A stretch of 64,000 nucleotides of DNA from Alicyclobacillus sp. (GTDB lineage: Bacteria; Bacillota; Bacilli; Alicyclobacillales; Alicyclobacillaceae): the NCBI RefSeq assembly GCF_023511815.1, contig NZ_JAIMAV010000001.1, positions 1 through 64,000 of the forward strand, in the 5' to 3' direction. The position numbers and the translations under genes are program-made. The notes below the pieces were generated by a model that made no database searches, was not told where the DNA came from, and was given only the letters and a program-made list of their open reading frames with translations. Shown in pieces: positions 14,413-23,364 of the stretch. Position 1 is the first letter of the stretch; each line of letters begins with the position of its first letter.

Positions 14413-17400
14413 TTGAAATCCGGGTTGTACGAGCAATTGGTCAACGAGATGTTGCACAGGGAGTTGGCGGACGCACGGCCGGAGCAGGTCATCAAGGAAG
14501 CGTTGGATGCAGAGGAATCGACCCAGGTGCTGGCGGATTATGTGGCGCACGTGTTGCGGTGGGGGCTCGCCCGGATCGGCGGTGAGACGGCGTTGGCGAA
14601 ACGGATGGACGTGTGCAATCGCCTGATCGCTTGGCTCGCCCGGCAGGTGGATGACGAAACCATGCTCGACTGGGCCATCCGCCCGGAGGCGGAGATGCTC
14701 CTGGCGCTGCTGGACGAGCGAAACTGCCTGACGGGGGCGGGCATCCGCGGAAAGGACGTGATTCGTCCTCTGACGTCGCTGGCGCATGGAACCCTGTTCA
14801 CGGGCGCTGTCCATGAGCCCAACCTGGTCGGAGAATTGAAAAAGGAGATCCTGACCGCGGATCGGGTCGACATGCTGGTATCCTTCGTGAAGTGGAGCGG
14901 GCTTCGGCTGGTGATGGATGAGTTGCGCCAACTGACCCTGCGGGGAACGCTCAGGGTCATCACCACGTCGTACATGGGGGCCACGGACGCGCGGGCGGTC
15001 GAAGAACTGAGCGGCCTGCCCAACACCGAGGTCCGCATCTCATACGACACCCGGCGGACGCGACTGCATGCCAAGGCTTATATCTTCCACCGCGACACCG
15101 GATTTTCCACCGCCTACGTCGGATCGTCGAATCTCTCCAGCGCGGCGCTGACCACCGGCCTGGAGTGGAATGTGAAGGTGACCGCGCGCGAACAACCGGA
15201 CATCTTCGAGAAGGTGTCGGGGACCTTCGAGACGTACTGGCATGACCCCGAGTTCGTGCCGTACTCGGACGCGCAGCGGCCCGTGCTGATCCGGGCGCTG
15301 AAGGCGGAGCGCGGGCGACAGGAGGAGGGGCCCGACGCGTTCCTGTTTGACATTCACCCCTACGCGTATCAACGGGAGATTTTGGAGAAGCTGCAGGCGG
15401 AACGGGAGGTGGGCGGGCGGTACCGAAATCTCGTGGTGGCCGCCACCGGAACCGGAAAGACGGTGATCTCGGCGTTCGATTACCGACGGTTTCGGGAGGC
15501 GCATCCGAATCGTCCCAACCGGCTTATGTTCGTCGCGCACCGCGAGGAGATCCTGCGGCAGAGTCTGGCGTGTTTTCGCACCGTCCTGCGCGATCCCAAC
15601 TTCGGCGACCTGTTCGTCGGCGGATCGGAGCCCCGTCAGATGGATCACCTGTTCGTATCCATTCAGACATACAACGCGAGGAATTTCCCACAATTCACCG
15701 ACCCGGACTTCTACGATTTCGTCATTGTCGACGAGTTCCACCACGCCGCGGCCCCGAGCTATCGTCGGCTGCTCGAGCACGTCAGGCCGAAGGTCCTGCT
15801 CGGGCTGACCGCCACCCCGGAGCGACACGACAACCGCGACATTCTCTCGTATTTTGACAACCGGATTGCGGCTGAAATCCGGCTGCCGGAGGCGATTGAA
15901 CGGGGGTTGTTGGTCCCGTTTCACTATTTCGGAGTGTCGGATGACGTGGACCTGAGCCGGTTGCGTTGGTCCCGCGGGGGGTATGACACGGCGGAACTGG
16001 ATCGCCTATACACCGGGAATCGTCGCCGAGCCCAGCTCATTTTACAATCCGTGAAGCGCTACGTGACGGACCTTTCGTCCGTTGTCGGGCTGGGATTCTG
16101 TGTCTCGGTCGATCACGCGCGCTTCATGGCCGACTTCTTCTCTCGCAACGGGGTCCCCTCCATGGCGGTGCACGCCGATACCCCGTCCGAGACGCGGCGG
16201 GACGTGCAGCGGCAATTGATCGAAGGCGCGCTGCGGTTCGTGTTCGTGGTGGACCTGTACAACGAGGGTGTGGACATTCCCGAGGTGAACACGATCCTGT
16301 TTCTCCGGCCGACGGAGAGTTTGACCGTGTTCCTGCAGCAATTGGGCCGAGGGCTCCGGCTGTGCGAGGGCAAGGCGTGTCTGACGGTGCTGGACTTCAT
16401 CGGTCAAGCGCATCGAAGCTACCGGTTTCAGGAGAAGTTCGCCGGGTTGTTGGCGGGATCGACCCGGGATTTCGAGCGGCAGATCCGCGAAGGGTTTCCC
16501 GATGTGCCGCGGGGCAGCTTCATTCAATTGGAACGGCAGGCGATGGAGTGGGTGCTCGCCAATGTCCGCTCCGCGCAGCGCCATCGTTCGGCCTGGGTGC
16601 GGTCCATCCAATCGTTTGAAGAGGAGACGGGTAAACCGCTGACCCTGGCGAACTTCCTCCATCACGTGGGGCTGTCGCCGCGAGCGTTCTATCGTCACAG
16701 GAACAGCTTCGCCCGACTGTGCGCGGAGGCGGGGCGGCGGGATGCGTTCGTGGAACCGGACGAGGCGGTGCTCACCAAGGCGCTGGTGCGGCTGGCGGGT
16801 ATCGACTCCCGTCGATGGATTGACTTTCTGATCAGGTGCCTGTGCGAAGAGGGGTGGACGGATGAGGCGTTGTCCGAGGAGGAGGGCGCCATGCTGCGCA
16901 TGTTTCACTACACGGTGTGGCAGAAGCCGCTGGAGCATCACGGATTCCGATCCTTGGCGGACAGCGTCGCCCGGGTGAGGCGGAATCCCGTGCTGGCACG
17001 GGAGATGGTGGAGCTGCTGCGGCATCGGCGGGACGGAATTGACTTTGTGGATGAACCGGTTCACTTGGGGTTTCCGTGTCCCCTCGATCTTCACTGCAGT
17101 TACACCCGAGACCAGGCATTGGCGGGGTTGGGCTTTTACACGGAAGCGCGCATGCCCGCAATGCGGGAGGGGGTGGTGCATCTGCCGGATCGAAACCTGG
17201 ACGTCCTGTTCATCACGCTCAACAAGGCCGACAAGGATTTCTCGCCGAGCACGATGTACCAGGACTACGCCATCAGCGACGTGTTGTTTCACTGGCAATC
17301 GCAGAACGCGACGTCGCCGGATTCGCAGACGGGTCGGCGGTATATCCACCACCGGGAGCAAGGCGGCCGGGTGGTGCTCTTTGTGCGTGAGTTCAAACAC

Positions 17401-17550
17401 GATGCGGCGGGATCCCTGCCGTACACGTACCTCGGGACGGCGGAGTACGTTCGCCACTCGGGCTCGCGCCCCATGAACATCGTCTGGCGGCTGCACCGTC
17501 CGCTTCCCGCGAAGCTGTGGCGGGAGACGAACAAGTGGGTGGTGGGGTGA
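14413..17550 (+). CDS. PLD nuclease-DEAH helicase-DUF3427 protein (1045 aa)
   Basis: Multidomain protein: an N-terminal helical region (1-130), a phospholipase-D-type nuclease module with one visible HKD motif (His219, Lys221, then GSSN near 237), an SF2 helicase core with Walker A ATGTGKT at 344-350, DEFH at 440-443, LTATPERHD near 462 and motif VI QQLGRGLR at 642-649, and a C-terminal DUF3427-type region whose end ([16 protein letters not shown]) is characteristic. TTG start at 14413 behind AAAGGGGAGAG; the long in-frame extension upstream overlaps the divergent promoter and T-box and is not coding. An Mrr nuclease gene follows after 83 bases, suggesting a role in DNA restriction or antiphage defence (inference). 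A deleted paralogue lies at 6734-8127. Confidence 0.93.
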   Translation: MKSGLYEQLVNEMLHRELADARPEQVIKEALDAEESTQVLADYVAHVLRWGLARIGGETALAKRMDVCNRLIAWLARQVDDETMLDWAIRPEAEMLLALLDERNCLTGAGIRGKDVIRPLTSLAHGTLFTGAVHEPNLVGELKKEILTADRVDMLVSFVKWSGLRLVMDELRQLTLRGTLRVITTSYMGATDARAVEELSGLPNTEVRISYDTRRTRLHAKAYIFHRDTGFSTAYVGSSNLSSAALTTGLEWNVKVTAREQPDIFEKVSGTFETYWHDPEFVPYSDAQRPVLIRALKAERGRQEEGPDAFLFDIHPYAYQREILEKLQAEREVGGRYRNLVVAATGTGKTVISAFDYRRFREAHPNRPNRLMFVAHREEILRQSLACFRTVLRDPNFGDLFVGGSEPRQMDHLFVSIQTYNARNFPQFTDPDFYDFVIVDEFHHAAAPSYRRLLEHVRPKVLLGLTATPERHDNRDILSYFDNRIAAEIRLPEAIERGLLVPFHYFGVSDDVDLSRLRWSRGGYDTAELDRLYTGNRRRAQLILQSVKRYVTDLSSVVGLGFCVSVDHARFMADFFSRNGVPSMAVHADTPSETRRDVQRQLIEGALRFVFVVDLYNEGVDIPEVNTILFLRPTESLTVFLQQLGRGLRLCEGKACLTVLDFIGQAHRSYRFQEKFAGLLAGSTRDFERQIREGFPDVPRGSFIQLERQAMEWVLANVRSAQRHRSAWVRSIQSFEEETGKPLTLANFLHHVGLSPRAFYRHRNSFARLCAEAGRRDAFVEPDEAVLTKALVRLAGIDSRRWIDFLIRCLCEEGWTDEALSEEEGAMLRMFHYTVWQKPLEHHGFRSLADSVARVRRNPVLAREMVELLRHRRDGIDFVDEPVHLGFPCPLDLHCSYTRDQALAGLGFYTEARMPAMREGVVHLPDRNLDVLFITLNKADKDFSPSTMYQDYAISDVLFHWQSQNATSPDSQTGRRYIHHREQGGRVVLFVREFKHDAAGSLPYTYLGTAEYVRHSGSRPMNIVWRLHRPLPAKLWRETNKWVVG

Positions 17551-17633
17551 TGGCTTGACAAAATATCTCGAGGAAACCAGGATGATTTTTAATGGATCAA
17601 TCCACGATGTCTTCAATCTGAGGGAGAGGTTCA

Positions 17634-18545
17634 ATGGCCATCCCAGATTACCAGAGTTTGATGCTGCCCTTGATGCGCCTTGCCGCCGATGAGGACGAGC
17701 ACCGATTGAGTGAGGCGGTCGAGACCTTGGCCGCTCAATTGGGGTTGACCTTGGAAGAGCGTAATGAACGCCTTCCCAGTGGCGTTCAGCCGAAATTTGA
17801 CAATCGGGTGGGCTGGGCTCGCACCTACCTCACGAAGGCAGGCCTGCTTGAGAGCACGGGACGCGGCAAGTTTCGCATCACCATGCGAGGGAAGCAGGTG
17901 CTTCGCGGCGAACCTGCGGTTATTGATGTGCAGTTTCTCAAACAGTTCCCGGAGTTTCTCGGTTTCATTGGAAAATCACAGGACCTGGGCGAGCACCGGG
18001 GGTCCGAGAGCGATCCCGAGGTAACGAGCACACCGGAGGAGGTTCTCGCCTCCAGCTACCTAGAGTTACGGCGGTCGTTGGCGCACGACCTGTTGCAGAG
18101 GGTCAAGCAGTGCTCACCGAAGTTCTTTGAGCGACTTGTTGTCGAGCTGGTCGTTGCGATGGGATACGGTGGATCTATTGAGGACGCTGGACGCGCCATT
18201 GGTCGGTCCGGAGATGGCGGAGTGGACGGGATTATCAAGGAAGACCGATTGGGACTGGATGTGGTGTATCTTCAGGCCAAACGGTGGGAGGGCACTGTCG
18301 GACGACCGGTGGTACAGGCTTTCGCGGGGAGTTTGGAAGGACACCGTGCCAGAAAGGGTATCCTCATCACCACTTCCCAGTTCTCGTCCGATGCTCAAGA
18401 ATACGTGACACGCATCGAAAAGAAGATTGTGTTGATTGACGGCGAACATTTGGCCAATCTGATGATAGACTTCAACGTGGGTGTGACCGAGGCCGCACGG
18501 TACGTTGTCAAGCGGATTGACAACGACTATTTCGACGAAGCATGA
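17634..18545 (+). CDS. mrr: Mrr-family type IV restriction endonuclease (303 aa)
   Basis: Full-length Mrr architecture. Residues 1-90 form the N-terminal winged-helix Mrr_N domain (PDYQSLMLPLMRLAADEDEH, then a LLESTGRGKFRITMRGK wing). The C-terminal PD-(D/E)xK nuclease has LLQRVKQCSPKFFERLVVEL, Asp198 in GDGGVDGII and Gln214-Ala-Lys216 in YLQAKRWE, the catalytic triad of the family. Mrr enzymes cut DNA with methylated or otherwise modified bases. The ATG follows GAGGGAGAGG. It is read in the same direction 83 bases after the PLD-helicase gene, a pairing that suggests joint action against foreign DNA, but each could work alone. Confidence 0.95.
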   Translation: MAIPDYQSLMLPLMRLAADEDEHRLSEAVETLAAQLGLTLEERNERLPSGVQPKFDNRVGWARTYLTKAGLLESTGRGKFRITMRGKQVLRGEPAVIDVQFLKQFPEFLGFIGKSQDLGEHRGSESDPEVTSTPEEVLASSYLELRRSLAHDLLQRVKQCSPKFFERLVVELVVAMGYGGSIEDAGRAIGRSGDGGVDGIIKEDRLGLDVVYLQAKRWEGTVGRPVVQAFAGSLEGHRARKGILITTSQFSSDAQEYVTRIEKKIVLIDGEHLANLMIDFNVGVTEAARYVVKRIDNDYFDEA

Positions 18546-18698
18546 AGATCTTACCCGGCGAATGATACGAACCACGTAGAGACGTTGCACCGCCCCAAGC
18601 TGCCGGACTGAGCGTGCGCGGGAATAAGGCCGGTCTGGGCGGGCTACCCTATGGCCGGTGTTGAAACGATATGGGAAATAAAGGAAGGTGCTGGAGCG

Positions 18699-19595
18699 GT
18701 GAATTTTCGCCATGTGACCGTCGCGGGTGGCGGGGTGTTGGGCAGTCAAATTGCGTACCAGACGGCGTTCAAAGGGTTTGATGTGCACGTGTACGACGTG
18801 AGCGTCGACGCCGTGGACAAGGCGAAGCAGCGGATTGAGCGATTGAAGCCGAACTACGTGCGCGATCTCCAGGCAACGCGGGATCAGGTGGACGCGGCGG
18901 AGGCGCGGATCCGGTATTTCACGGACCTGGCGGAGGCGGTGGCGGACGCGGACTTGGTCATCGAGGCCATCCCGGAGGTCGTCGACATCAAGATGGATTT
19001 CTACAAAAAGCTGGGTCAGGTGGCGCCGCCAAAGACCATCTTCGCGACCAATTCATCGACGCTTCTGCCGAGCCAATTCGCCGACGCGACCGGCCGGCCG
19101 GAGAAGTTTTTGGCGCTGCACTTCGCCAACCAGATCTGGCTCCACAACACGGCGGAGATTATGAAGCATCCGCGAACGGACGAGGCCGTGTTCCAAGCCG
19201 TGATCGATTTCGCGAGAGCCATCGGCATGGTGCCGCTGCCCCTGCACAAGGAACAACCGGGATACATTCTCAATTCACTGCTGGTGCCGTTCCTGGAGGC
19301 CGCGCAGATGCTGTGGGTGAACGACATCGCGGATCCTCAGACCATTGACAAGACGTGGATGATCGCGACCGGTGCCCCGGAAGGTCCGTTCGCCATCCTC
19401 GACACCGTGGGAATCCGCACCGCCTATCATATCGCACATGCGAAGGGACAGGCGGGCAACCCCGAATTTGAGAAGCTCGCGGCCCGGCTCAAGTCGGATC
19501 TGATTGATCAGGGCAAGCTGGGGAAAGAGTCGGGAGAGGGATTCTACCGGTATCCGAATCCAGCCTACACGCAACCGGATTTTCTGCGGTCGTAG
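18699..19595 (+). CDS. 3-hydroxyacyl-CoA dehydrogenase (298 aa)
   Basis: NAD-dependent oxidation of 3-hydroxyacyl-CoA in beta-oxidation or butyrate-type metabolism. The Rossmann motif VAGGGVLGSQIAYQTA starts near residue 8; the catalytic-region segments LALHFANQIW and QPGYILNSLLVPFLEAAQML are typical of the single-domain HbdH/short HAD type of about 290 residues. I choose the GTG at 18699 because GGAAGG and GGAG lie just upstream and the protein then begins directly at the Rossmann fold; an ATG at 18651 is possible but adds a nonconserved leader. It lies between two nuclease genes without an obvious link to either. Confidence 0.9.
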   Translation: MNFRHVTVAGGGVLGSQIAYQTAFKGFDVHVYDVSVDAVDKAKQRIERLKPNYVRDLQATRDQVDAAEARIRYFTDLAEAVADADLVIEAIPEVVDIKMDFYKKLGQVAPPKTIFATNSSTLLPSQFADATGRPEKFLALHFANQIWLHNTAEIMKHPRTDEAVFQAVIDFARAIGMVPLPLHKEQPGYILNSLLVPFLEAAQMLWVNDIADPQTIDKTWMIATGAPEGPFAILDTVGIRTAYHIAHAKGQAGNPEFEKLAARLKSDLIDQGKLGKESGEGFYRYPNPAYTQPDFLRS

Positions 19596-19694
19596 GAGGG
19601 GAGGGCCCGCAAACCGGTGCACCGGGACCGAAACAGGCCTCGGGCACCACGCAAGCGAGGATGACAGGTGAACCCCCGACCGTTGGCCATGCGT

Positions 19695-20609
19695 TCACGC
19701 CAAGAACACATGCTCGTTGTGCCATCGAAGGTAGTCGAGGGAGGGCCGGTCGCTCGTCTCAGACGGCAGTATGGTCAGCGGCCGGCCGTGCATGGCGTAA
19801 TACTCGCGACCATTCCCATAATCCTCTTTGATCCGGTGGCTGACCTCTATCCGGTAGTCTTCATTGATGGTCAGGTAACCTCGATCGAACAGCACATGCA
19901 GGTCCTTTCTCAACAGGATGCCGTTGCTGACCAAATGCGGCCCGTCCTCTGCGAAGGGCCGAATGTGGGCCGCGTCGAGCACCGGGAGTGTCTTTTCTCC
20001 GGTGATGGCACACCTCCGCTGATACGCCTCCGTCACAAGAATGCGAAATCCCCCCTGGCCGAGACGCGGACGGACAATCTGTTCCTTCCCATAGCGCTGT
20101 TCGGTCGGATCCCGCACCACGGGTGCTTGCGAAATCCGCTCCAAAACCGCTCCGTACAGCCGGCGCCCCTGCGCGTCGTCCGTGTCGTACGTCTTACCCT
20201 GAACAATGTTGGCCTTCCAATCGTCCGGAACAGGTATCCACGCTTCCCTGGGCCAAAAGAATGGCGATGCGAGAATGATACACCCAATCACGGGATCAGG
20301 TTCCCGGTGACGGTCGCTCTTGCGGTATCGGAGGATCGCGCCGAGGAACGTGTGGTGGTCTTCCATTCCGTTCTTTTGTTGGAAGGCCTCCCACGCCAGC
20401 GAGGTGGGCAGGAGCGCGTGGCGGACAAAGTACCCACCACCGGCAATGAAGTCCACCGGGGCGTGCAGTTTGAAAAGAAAGAGTTCGCCCGGTCGGATTG
20501 CGCGAAAGGCGCGGCTGCCCCCCGGTTGCCAGAAGTTCACCTCATCCGGTCTCATACTGGACAGATAGGTGTACCAGTGATTGTCGGTTACGCCGACGTA
20601 GATTCTCAT
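19695..20609 (-). CDS. HNH endonuclease with putative EVE/PUA-like N-terminal domain (304 aa)
   Basis: The C-terminal third is an HNH nuclease: FRILVTEAYQRRCAITGEKT, then DAAHIRPFAEDGPHLVSNG and LLRKDLHVLFDRGYLTI carry the His-Asn-His metal-binding core. The N-terminal 150 residues (VGVTDNHWYTYL, PVDFIAGGGYFVRH, PREAWIPVPDDW) look like the EVE/PUA-like modified-base readers found in type IV restriction enzymes; that part is a fold guess. Start is ATG at 20609, or GTG at 20618, both close to GGTGAGG. Together with Mrr and the PLD-helicase it makes a small cluster of restriction-type genes. It is convergent with the hydroxyacyl-CoA dehydrogenase. Confidence 0.88.
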   Translation of the reverse strand: MRIYVGVTDNHWYTYLSSMRPDEVNFWQPGGSRAFRAIRPGELFLFKLHAPVDFIAGGGYFVRHALLPTSLAWEAFQQKNGMEDHHTFLGAILRYRKSDRHREPDPVIGCIILASPFFWPREAWIPVPDDWKANIVQGKTYDTDDAQGRRLYGAVLERISQAPVVRDPTEQRYGKEQIVRPRLGQGGFRILVTEAYQRRCAITGEKTLPVLDAAHIRPFAEDGPHLVSNGILLRKDLHVLFDRGYLTINEDYRIEVSHRIKEDYGNGREYYAMHGRPLTILPSETSDRPSLDYLRWHNEHVFLA

Positions 20610-20709
20610 CAACCTCACCCGGCAGCGCGAAGGAAGATGAAGTGCTTGTCCTATTTATACCATGCGAGTGGGCTCACTGCCATAGCGTGACGCGGGGGCG
20701 GAGTGTTTT

Positions 20710-20850
20710 GGGGGTTGTCCCAATCGAACCGAGGATCTGGCGGGTCTCATGATCGTCGTCGTGATCGCCATCAGCGCGGTCGTTTCAGGGTACGCGTCCG
20801 TGGAGCACCTCGTGCATCGGACCAATCCGGCCAATTGGGCGCCAAGTATC
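20710..20850 (+). pseudogene. Fragment of a cation diffusion facilitator (CDF) transporter
   Basis: The frame reads NRTEDLAGL, then a hydrophobic stretch and SGYASVEHLVHR, which matches the conserved middle of CDF efflux proteins (HERAEDLAGL and GYESI-LLHP). Nothing of the rest of a CDF gene is present on either side and the frame degenerates before a stop near 20920. It is a truncated remnant, left between the HNH gene and the HD-GYP gene. Confidence 0.7.
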
Positions 20851-20965
20851 ACAGCCAACGGCACGTCGGATGAAGGCAACCGATTGCAGGAACTTCCTAT
20901 CCGAGTATCGAAAGATTGACGGCGAATACGGTCGATCTGCGCACGGGTGGAAGGTGGCTTTCGTC

Positions 20966-22399
20966 ATGCCTCGTTCGGTGTCCGCGTTGTGGAAGACCCT
21001 CGGCGGGTTGCTGTCGATTTCCCTGGTGCTGTACGGCTTCGCGGAGATGCCCGGTGTCCGCGGTTTCATGCTGTCCGCACCGGGGTTTCATTTTTATGTG
21101 ATCTCGACGGTCTTCGTCGTGGCGGTGGCCGCCTCGGTGATTGTCGCCTGGGGCGGCATCCGCGCCCGCGATGTCAACGTCATGATGGTGTTCGTCGCGC
21201 TGCTGTCGCTGGCGGGGGCGTTTCTCATCCACGGCCTGGCGACCCCGGGGTTTTTGCTCACCCGGGCGTATCGGGTCCCCTTTGTCGCGGCGCAGCTGGG
21301 GCTGACCCTTTGTGCGCTGTGGATGTGGCTGTCGGCCTGGCCGACGGATCGACCCGCCATCCGGCGGCTCACAAGGCGGCGAAGACGTTTTGTTCCGGTC
21401 GCCATCACCATCGTCGGGGTGGCCGATCTGCTGTTTCTGTTCGATCCCCCCGTCTCCACCGCCATTCCGCTCTCCAATAGGCCGGTGGAGTCCGCGGTCG
21501 CGGGCCTCACCATGGCGCTTTACATATGGACCGCCGCCCGCCACTATCGCCCGTTTGCCGCGGCGCGCCTCCCGGTGCACGCCGGTGTGATCCTGGGGAC
21601 GTCGCTGCTGTGCCTCACGCAATTGGTCATGATGACCTCGGCCATGTGGACCGCCGCCTGGTGGCTGTACCACGTGCTCTTGGTCACCGCCATGTGCGTC
21701 ATCCTGTACGGCATCATCCTTCAGTACCGCGCCAACACGACGCTCAAGCAGACCTTCGAATCGAGTCTGTTCGGGTCCGTGATGAAGCGCATGGGGGTCG
21801 GTGTCTCGGAGAGCGTGTACGACCTGATCCTCGCCACGGAGCGCAAGGACCCGTACACGGCGGGCCACAATCTGCGCGTCACGCTGTACGCCCTGCAGCT
21901 GGCGCGGTCCATGGGCGTGGCGAAGGACGGGCTGCGGGCGCTCGCCCGCGGCGGCGTTGTCCACGATGTCGGGAAGCTGCACGTGCCCGACGAGATCCTG
22001 AACAAACCGGGGCCCCTCACCCCCGAGGAACGGTCGGTGATTGAACAGCACCCGATCACCGGATACGAGCTGTGCCGGTACATCGGTTTCATGCCGGACG
22101 AACTGGCGGTCATCCGCCACCATCACGAGCGGTGGGATGGCACCGGCTATCCAGACGGACTGCGCGGTGAAGAGATTCCTCTTTTGGCGCGAATTCTGGC
22201 CGTGGCCGACGTGTACGACGCCCTGACCTCCTCCCGCGCCTACCGAGCGGCGTGGCCGCGGGAGCGAGCGTTGGAGGTGATTCGGGAAGGCGCCGGATCG
22301 CAGTTCGATCCCGCCTGCGCCCACGCCTGGCTCGTCCTCTGCGGGGAGGGCTCGCTGGCACAGGGAGAGGCGGCCGCGACCGGCCCAGGGGGGTTGTAG
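20966..22399 (+). CDS. Membrane-anchored HD-GYP cyclic-di-GMP phosphodiesterase (477 aa)
   Basis: About 240 residues of hydrophobic helices (seven or so segments, MASE-like) are followed by an HD-GYP domain. The domain shows AGHNLRVTLYALQLA, the HD pair in GGVVHDVGKLHVPDEIL, the HHH-containing RHHHERWDGTGYPDGLRGEEIP (GYP triad intact) and VADVYDALTSSRAYR. Such proteins hydrolyse cyclic-di-GMP in response to an unknown membrane signal. ATG at 20966 with AAGGTGG nine bases before it; the longer upstream frame overlaps CDF remains. It ends before a strong terminator and is probably monocistronic. Confidence 0.92.
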   Translation: MPRSVSALWKTLGGLLSISLVLYGFAEMPGVRGFMLSAPGFHFYVISTVFVVAVAASVIVAWGGIRARDVNVMMVFVALLSLAGAFLIHGLATPGFLLTRAYRVPFVAAQLGLTLCALWMWLSAWPTDRPAIRRLTRRRRRFVPVAITIVGVADLLFLFDPPVSTAIPLSNRPVESAVAGLTMALYIWTAARHYRPFAAARLPVHAGVILGTSLLCLTQLVMMTSAMWTAAWWLYHVLLVTAMCVILYGIILQYRANTTLKQTFESSLFGSVMKRMGVGVSESVYDLILATERKDPYTAGHNLRVTLYALQLARSMGVAKDGLRALARGGVVHDVGKLHVPDEILNKPGPLTPEERSVIEQHPITGYELCRYIGFMPDELAVIRHHHERWDGTGYPDGLRGEEIPLLARILAVADVYDALTSSRAYRAAWPRERALEVIREGAGSQFDPACAHAWLVLCGEGSLAQGEAAATGPGGL

Positions 22400-22487
22400 G
22401 CGAGCCGAGCCGTCCTTCGACGAGCCGTCCTTCGACAAGATGCATTCCGCACCATCGCCTCCCGCGTTTTTAATCGCATGGAAAGAG

Positions 22488-22512
22488 CGGCGCCCAATCG
22501 GGCGCCGTTTTC
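22488..22512 (+). terminator. Rho-independent terminator after the HD-GYP gene
   Basis: CGGCGCCC pairs with GGGCGCCG around AATC and is followed by TTTTC. It separates the phosphodiesterase gene from the sulfate operon promoter about 30 bases downstream. Just upstream, near 22403-22435, a 15-base sequence GAGCCGTCCTTCGAC occurs twice in tandem. Confidence 0.8.
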
Positions 22513-22542
22513 GTATCTTTTCGGGATTGACGACAGGCGCCG

Positions 22543-22596
22543 TGGACAGTACAATCTGAGCTAATATAATATGTCTAATAAATTTAATCGGAATAA
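22543..22596 (+). promoter_or_regulatory. Sulfate operon promoter with possible CymR-like site
   Basis: TGGACA (22543-22548) and TATAAT (22565-22570) are spaced by 16 bases. The AT-rich stretch directly downstream (22577-22596) contains TAAATTTAATCGGAATAA, whose TNGGAAT half resembles the CymR box of cysteine-controlled Bacillus operons. Only the promoter is well supported; the operator is a guess from position and one half-site. Confidence 0.5.
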
Positions 22597-22608
22597 TGGG
22601 GTGTTGGC

Positions 22609-23307
22609 GTGAAGGCATTGGCGATTGCGAAGGAGGAGCTTCAGACGTTGGCGGAACGCCATCGGGCGGCCCGTCCGCAGGAGATCCTCCAGGTGGCGTT
22701 GGAGCGGGTGCCGAACATCGCGCTGGCGTGCAGCTTTGGGGCGGAGGACATGGTGTTGCTCGACATGCTGATGAAGATTCATCCGGACGCGCAGGTGTTC
22801 TATCTGGATACGGATCTGCTGTTCGCGGAGACGTATTCGTTGATAGAACAGGCAAAGGCGCGCTATGGGATTCCGAATCTCCGGGCGGTTCACTCGGAGT
22901 TGACGGTGGAGGCCCAGGCGGCGCAGTACGGGGATCGGCTCTGGGCCCGTGACCCGAATCTGTGCTGTGATCTGCGCAAGGTGCGTCCGCTCACCCGCGT
23001 GCTCGACGGACTGGACGGCTGGATCACCGGCATCCGTCGGGATCAAGCCCCGACCCGCGCGAACGCGCAGGTGTTCGAGGTCGATGCCAAGTTCGGGTTG
23101 GTCAAGGTCAATCCCTTGGCGTTCTGGACGTGGGAGCAGGTTTGGTCCTACATCCGGGAGAACGACGTGCCGTACAACCCCCTGCATGACCAGGGGTACC
23201 CGAGCATCGGATGCATCCACTGCACGCGGCCGGTGCGGCCGGGGGAGGATCTGCGGGCCGGTCGGTGGTCCGGGTTTGACAAGACGGAGTGCGGGCTCCA
23301 TCGCTGA
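22609..23307 (+). CDS. cysH: APS reductase, thioredoxin-dependent (232 aa)
   Basis: Reduces adenylyl sulfate to sulfite and AMP. The PP-loop region begins with LACSFGAEDMVLLDML; the iron-sulfur cysteines are Cys119-Cys120 (LCCDLRK) and Cys202/Cys205 (GCIHCTR), which in this family bind a [4Fe-4S] cluster and mark enzymes that use APS rather than PAPS. The C-terminal catalytic cysteine is in KTECGLH. Consistently, no APS kinase gene is present in the operon. GTG start at 22609. It is the first gene of a six-gene sulfate assimilation operon, 57 bases ahead of a TauE-type permease. Confidence 0.95.
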   Translation: MKALAIAKEELQTLAERHRAARPQEILQVALERVPNIALACSFGAEDMVLLDMLMKIHPDAQVFYLDTDLLFAETYSLIEQAKARYGIPNLRAVHSELTVEAQAAQYGDRLWARDPNLCCDLRKVRPLTRVLDGLDGWITGIRRDQAPTRANAQVFEVDAKFGLVKVNPLAFWTWEQVWSYIRENDVPYNPLHDQGYPSIGCIHCTRPVRPGEDLRAGRWSGFDKTECGLHR

Positions 23308-23364
23308 GCCATCCGCCTGCGCCGCCCACGACGCGGGCGCGGGGCGGGCGCACCACAGGGAGGG

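Noticed and set aside
18699-19595. 3-hydroxyacyl-CoA dehydrogenase as part of the defence cluster
   Set aside because: It is an ordinary metabolic enzyme with intact motifs and its own ribosome site; position between nucleases is not evidence of a role.
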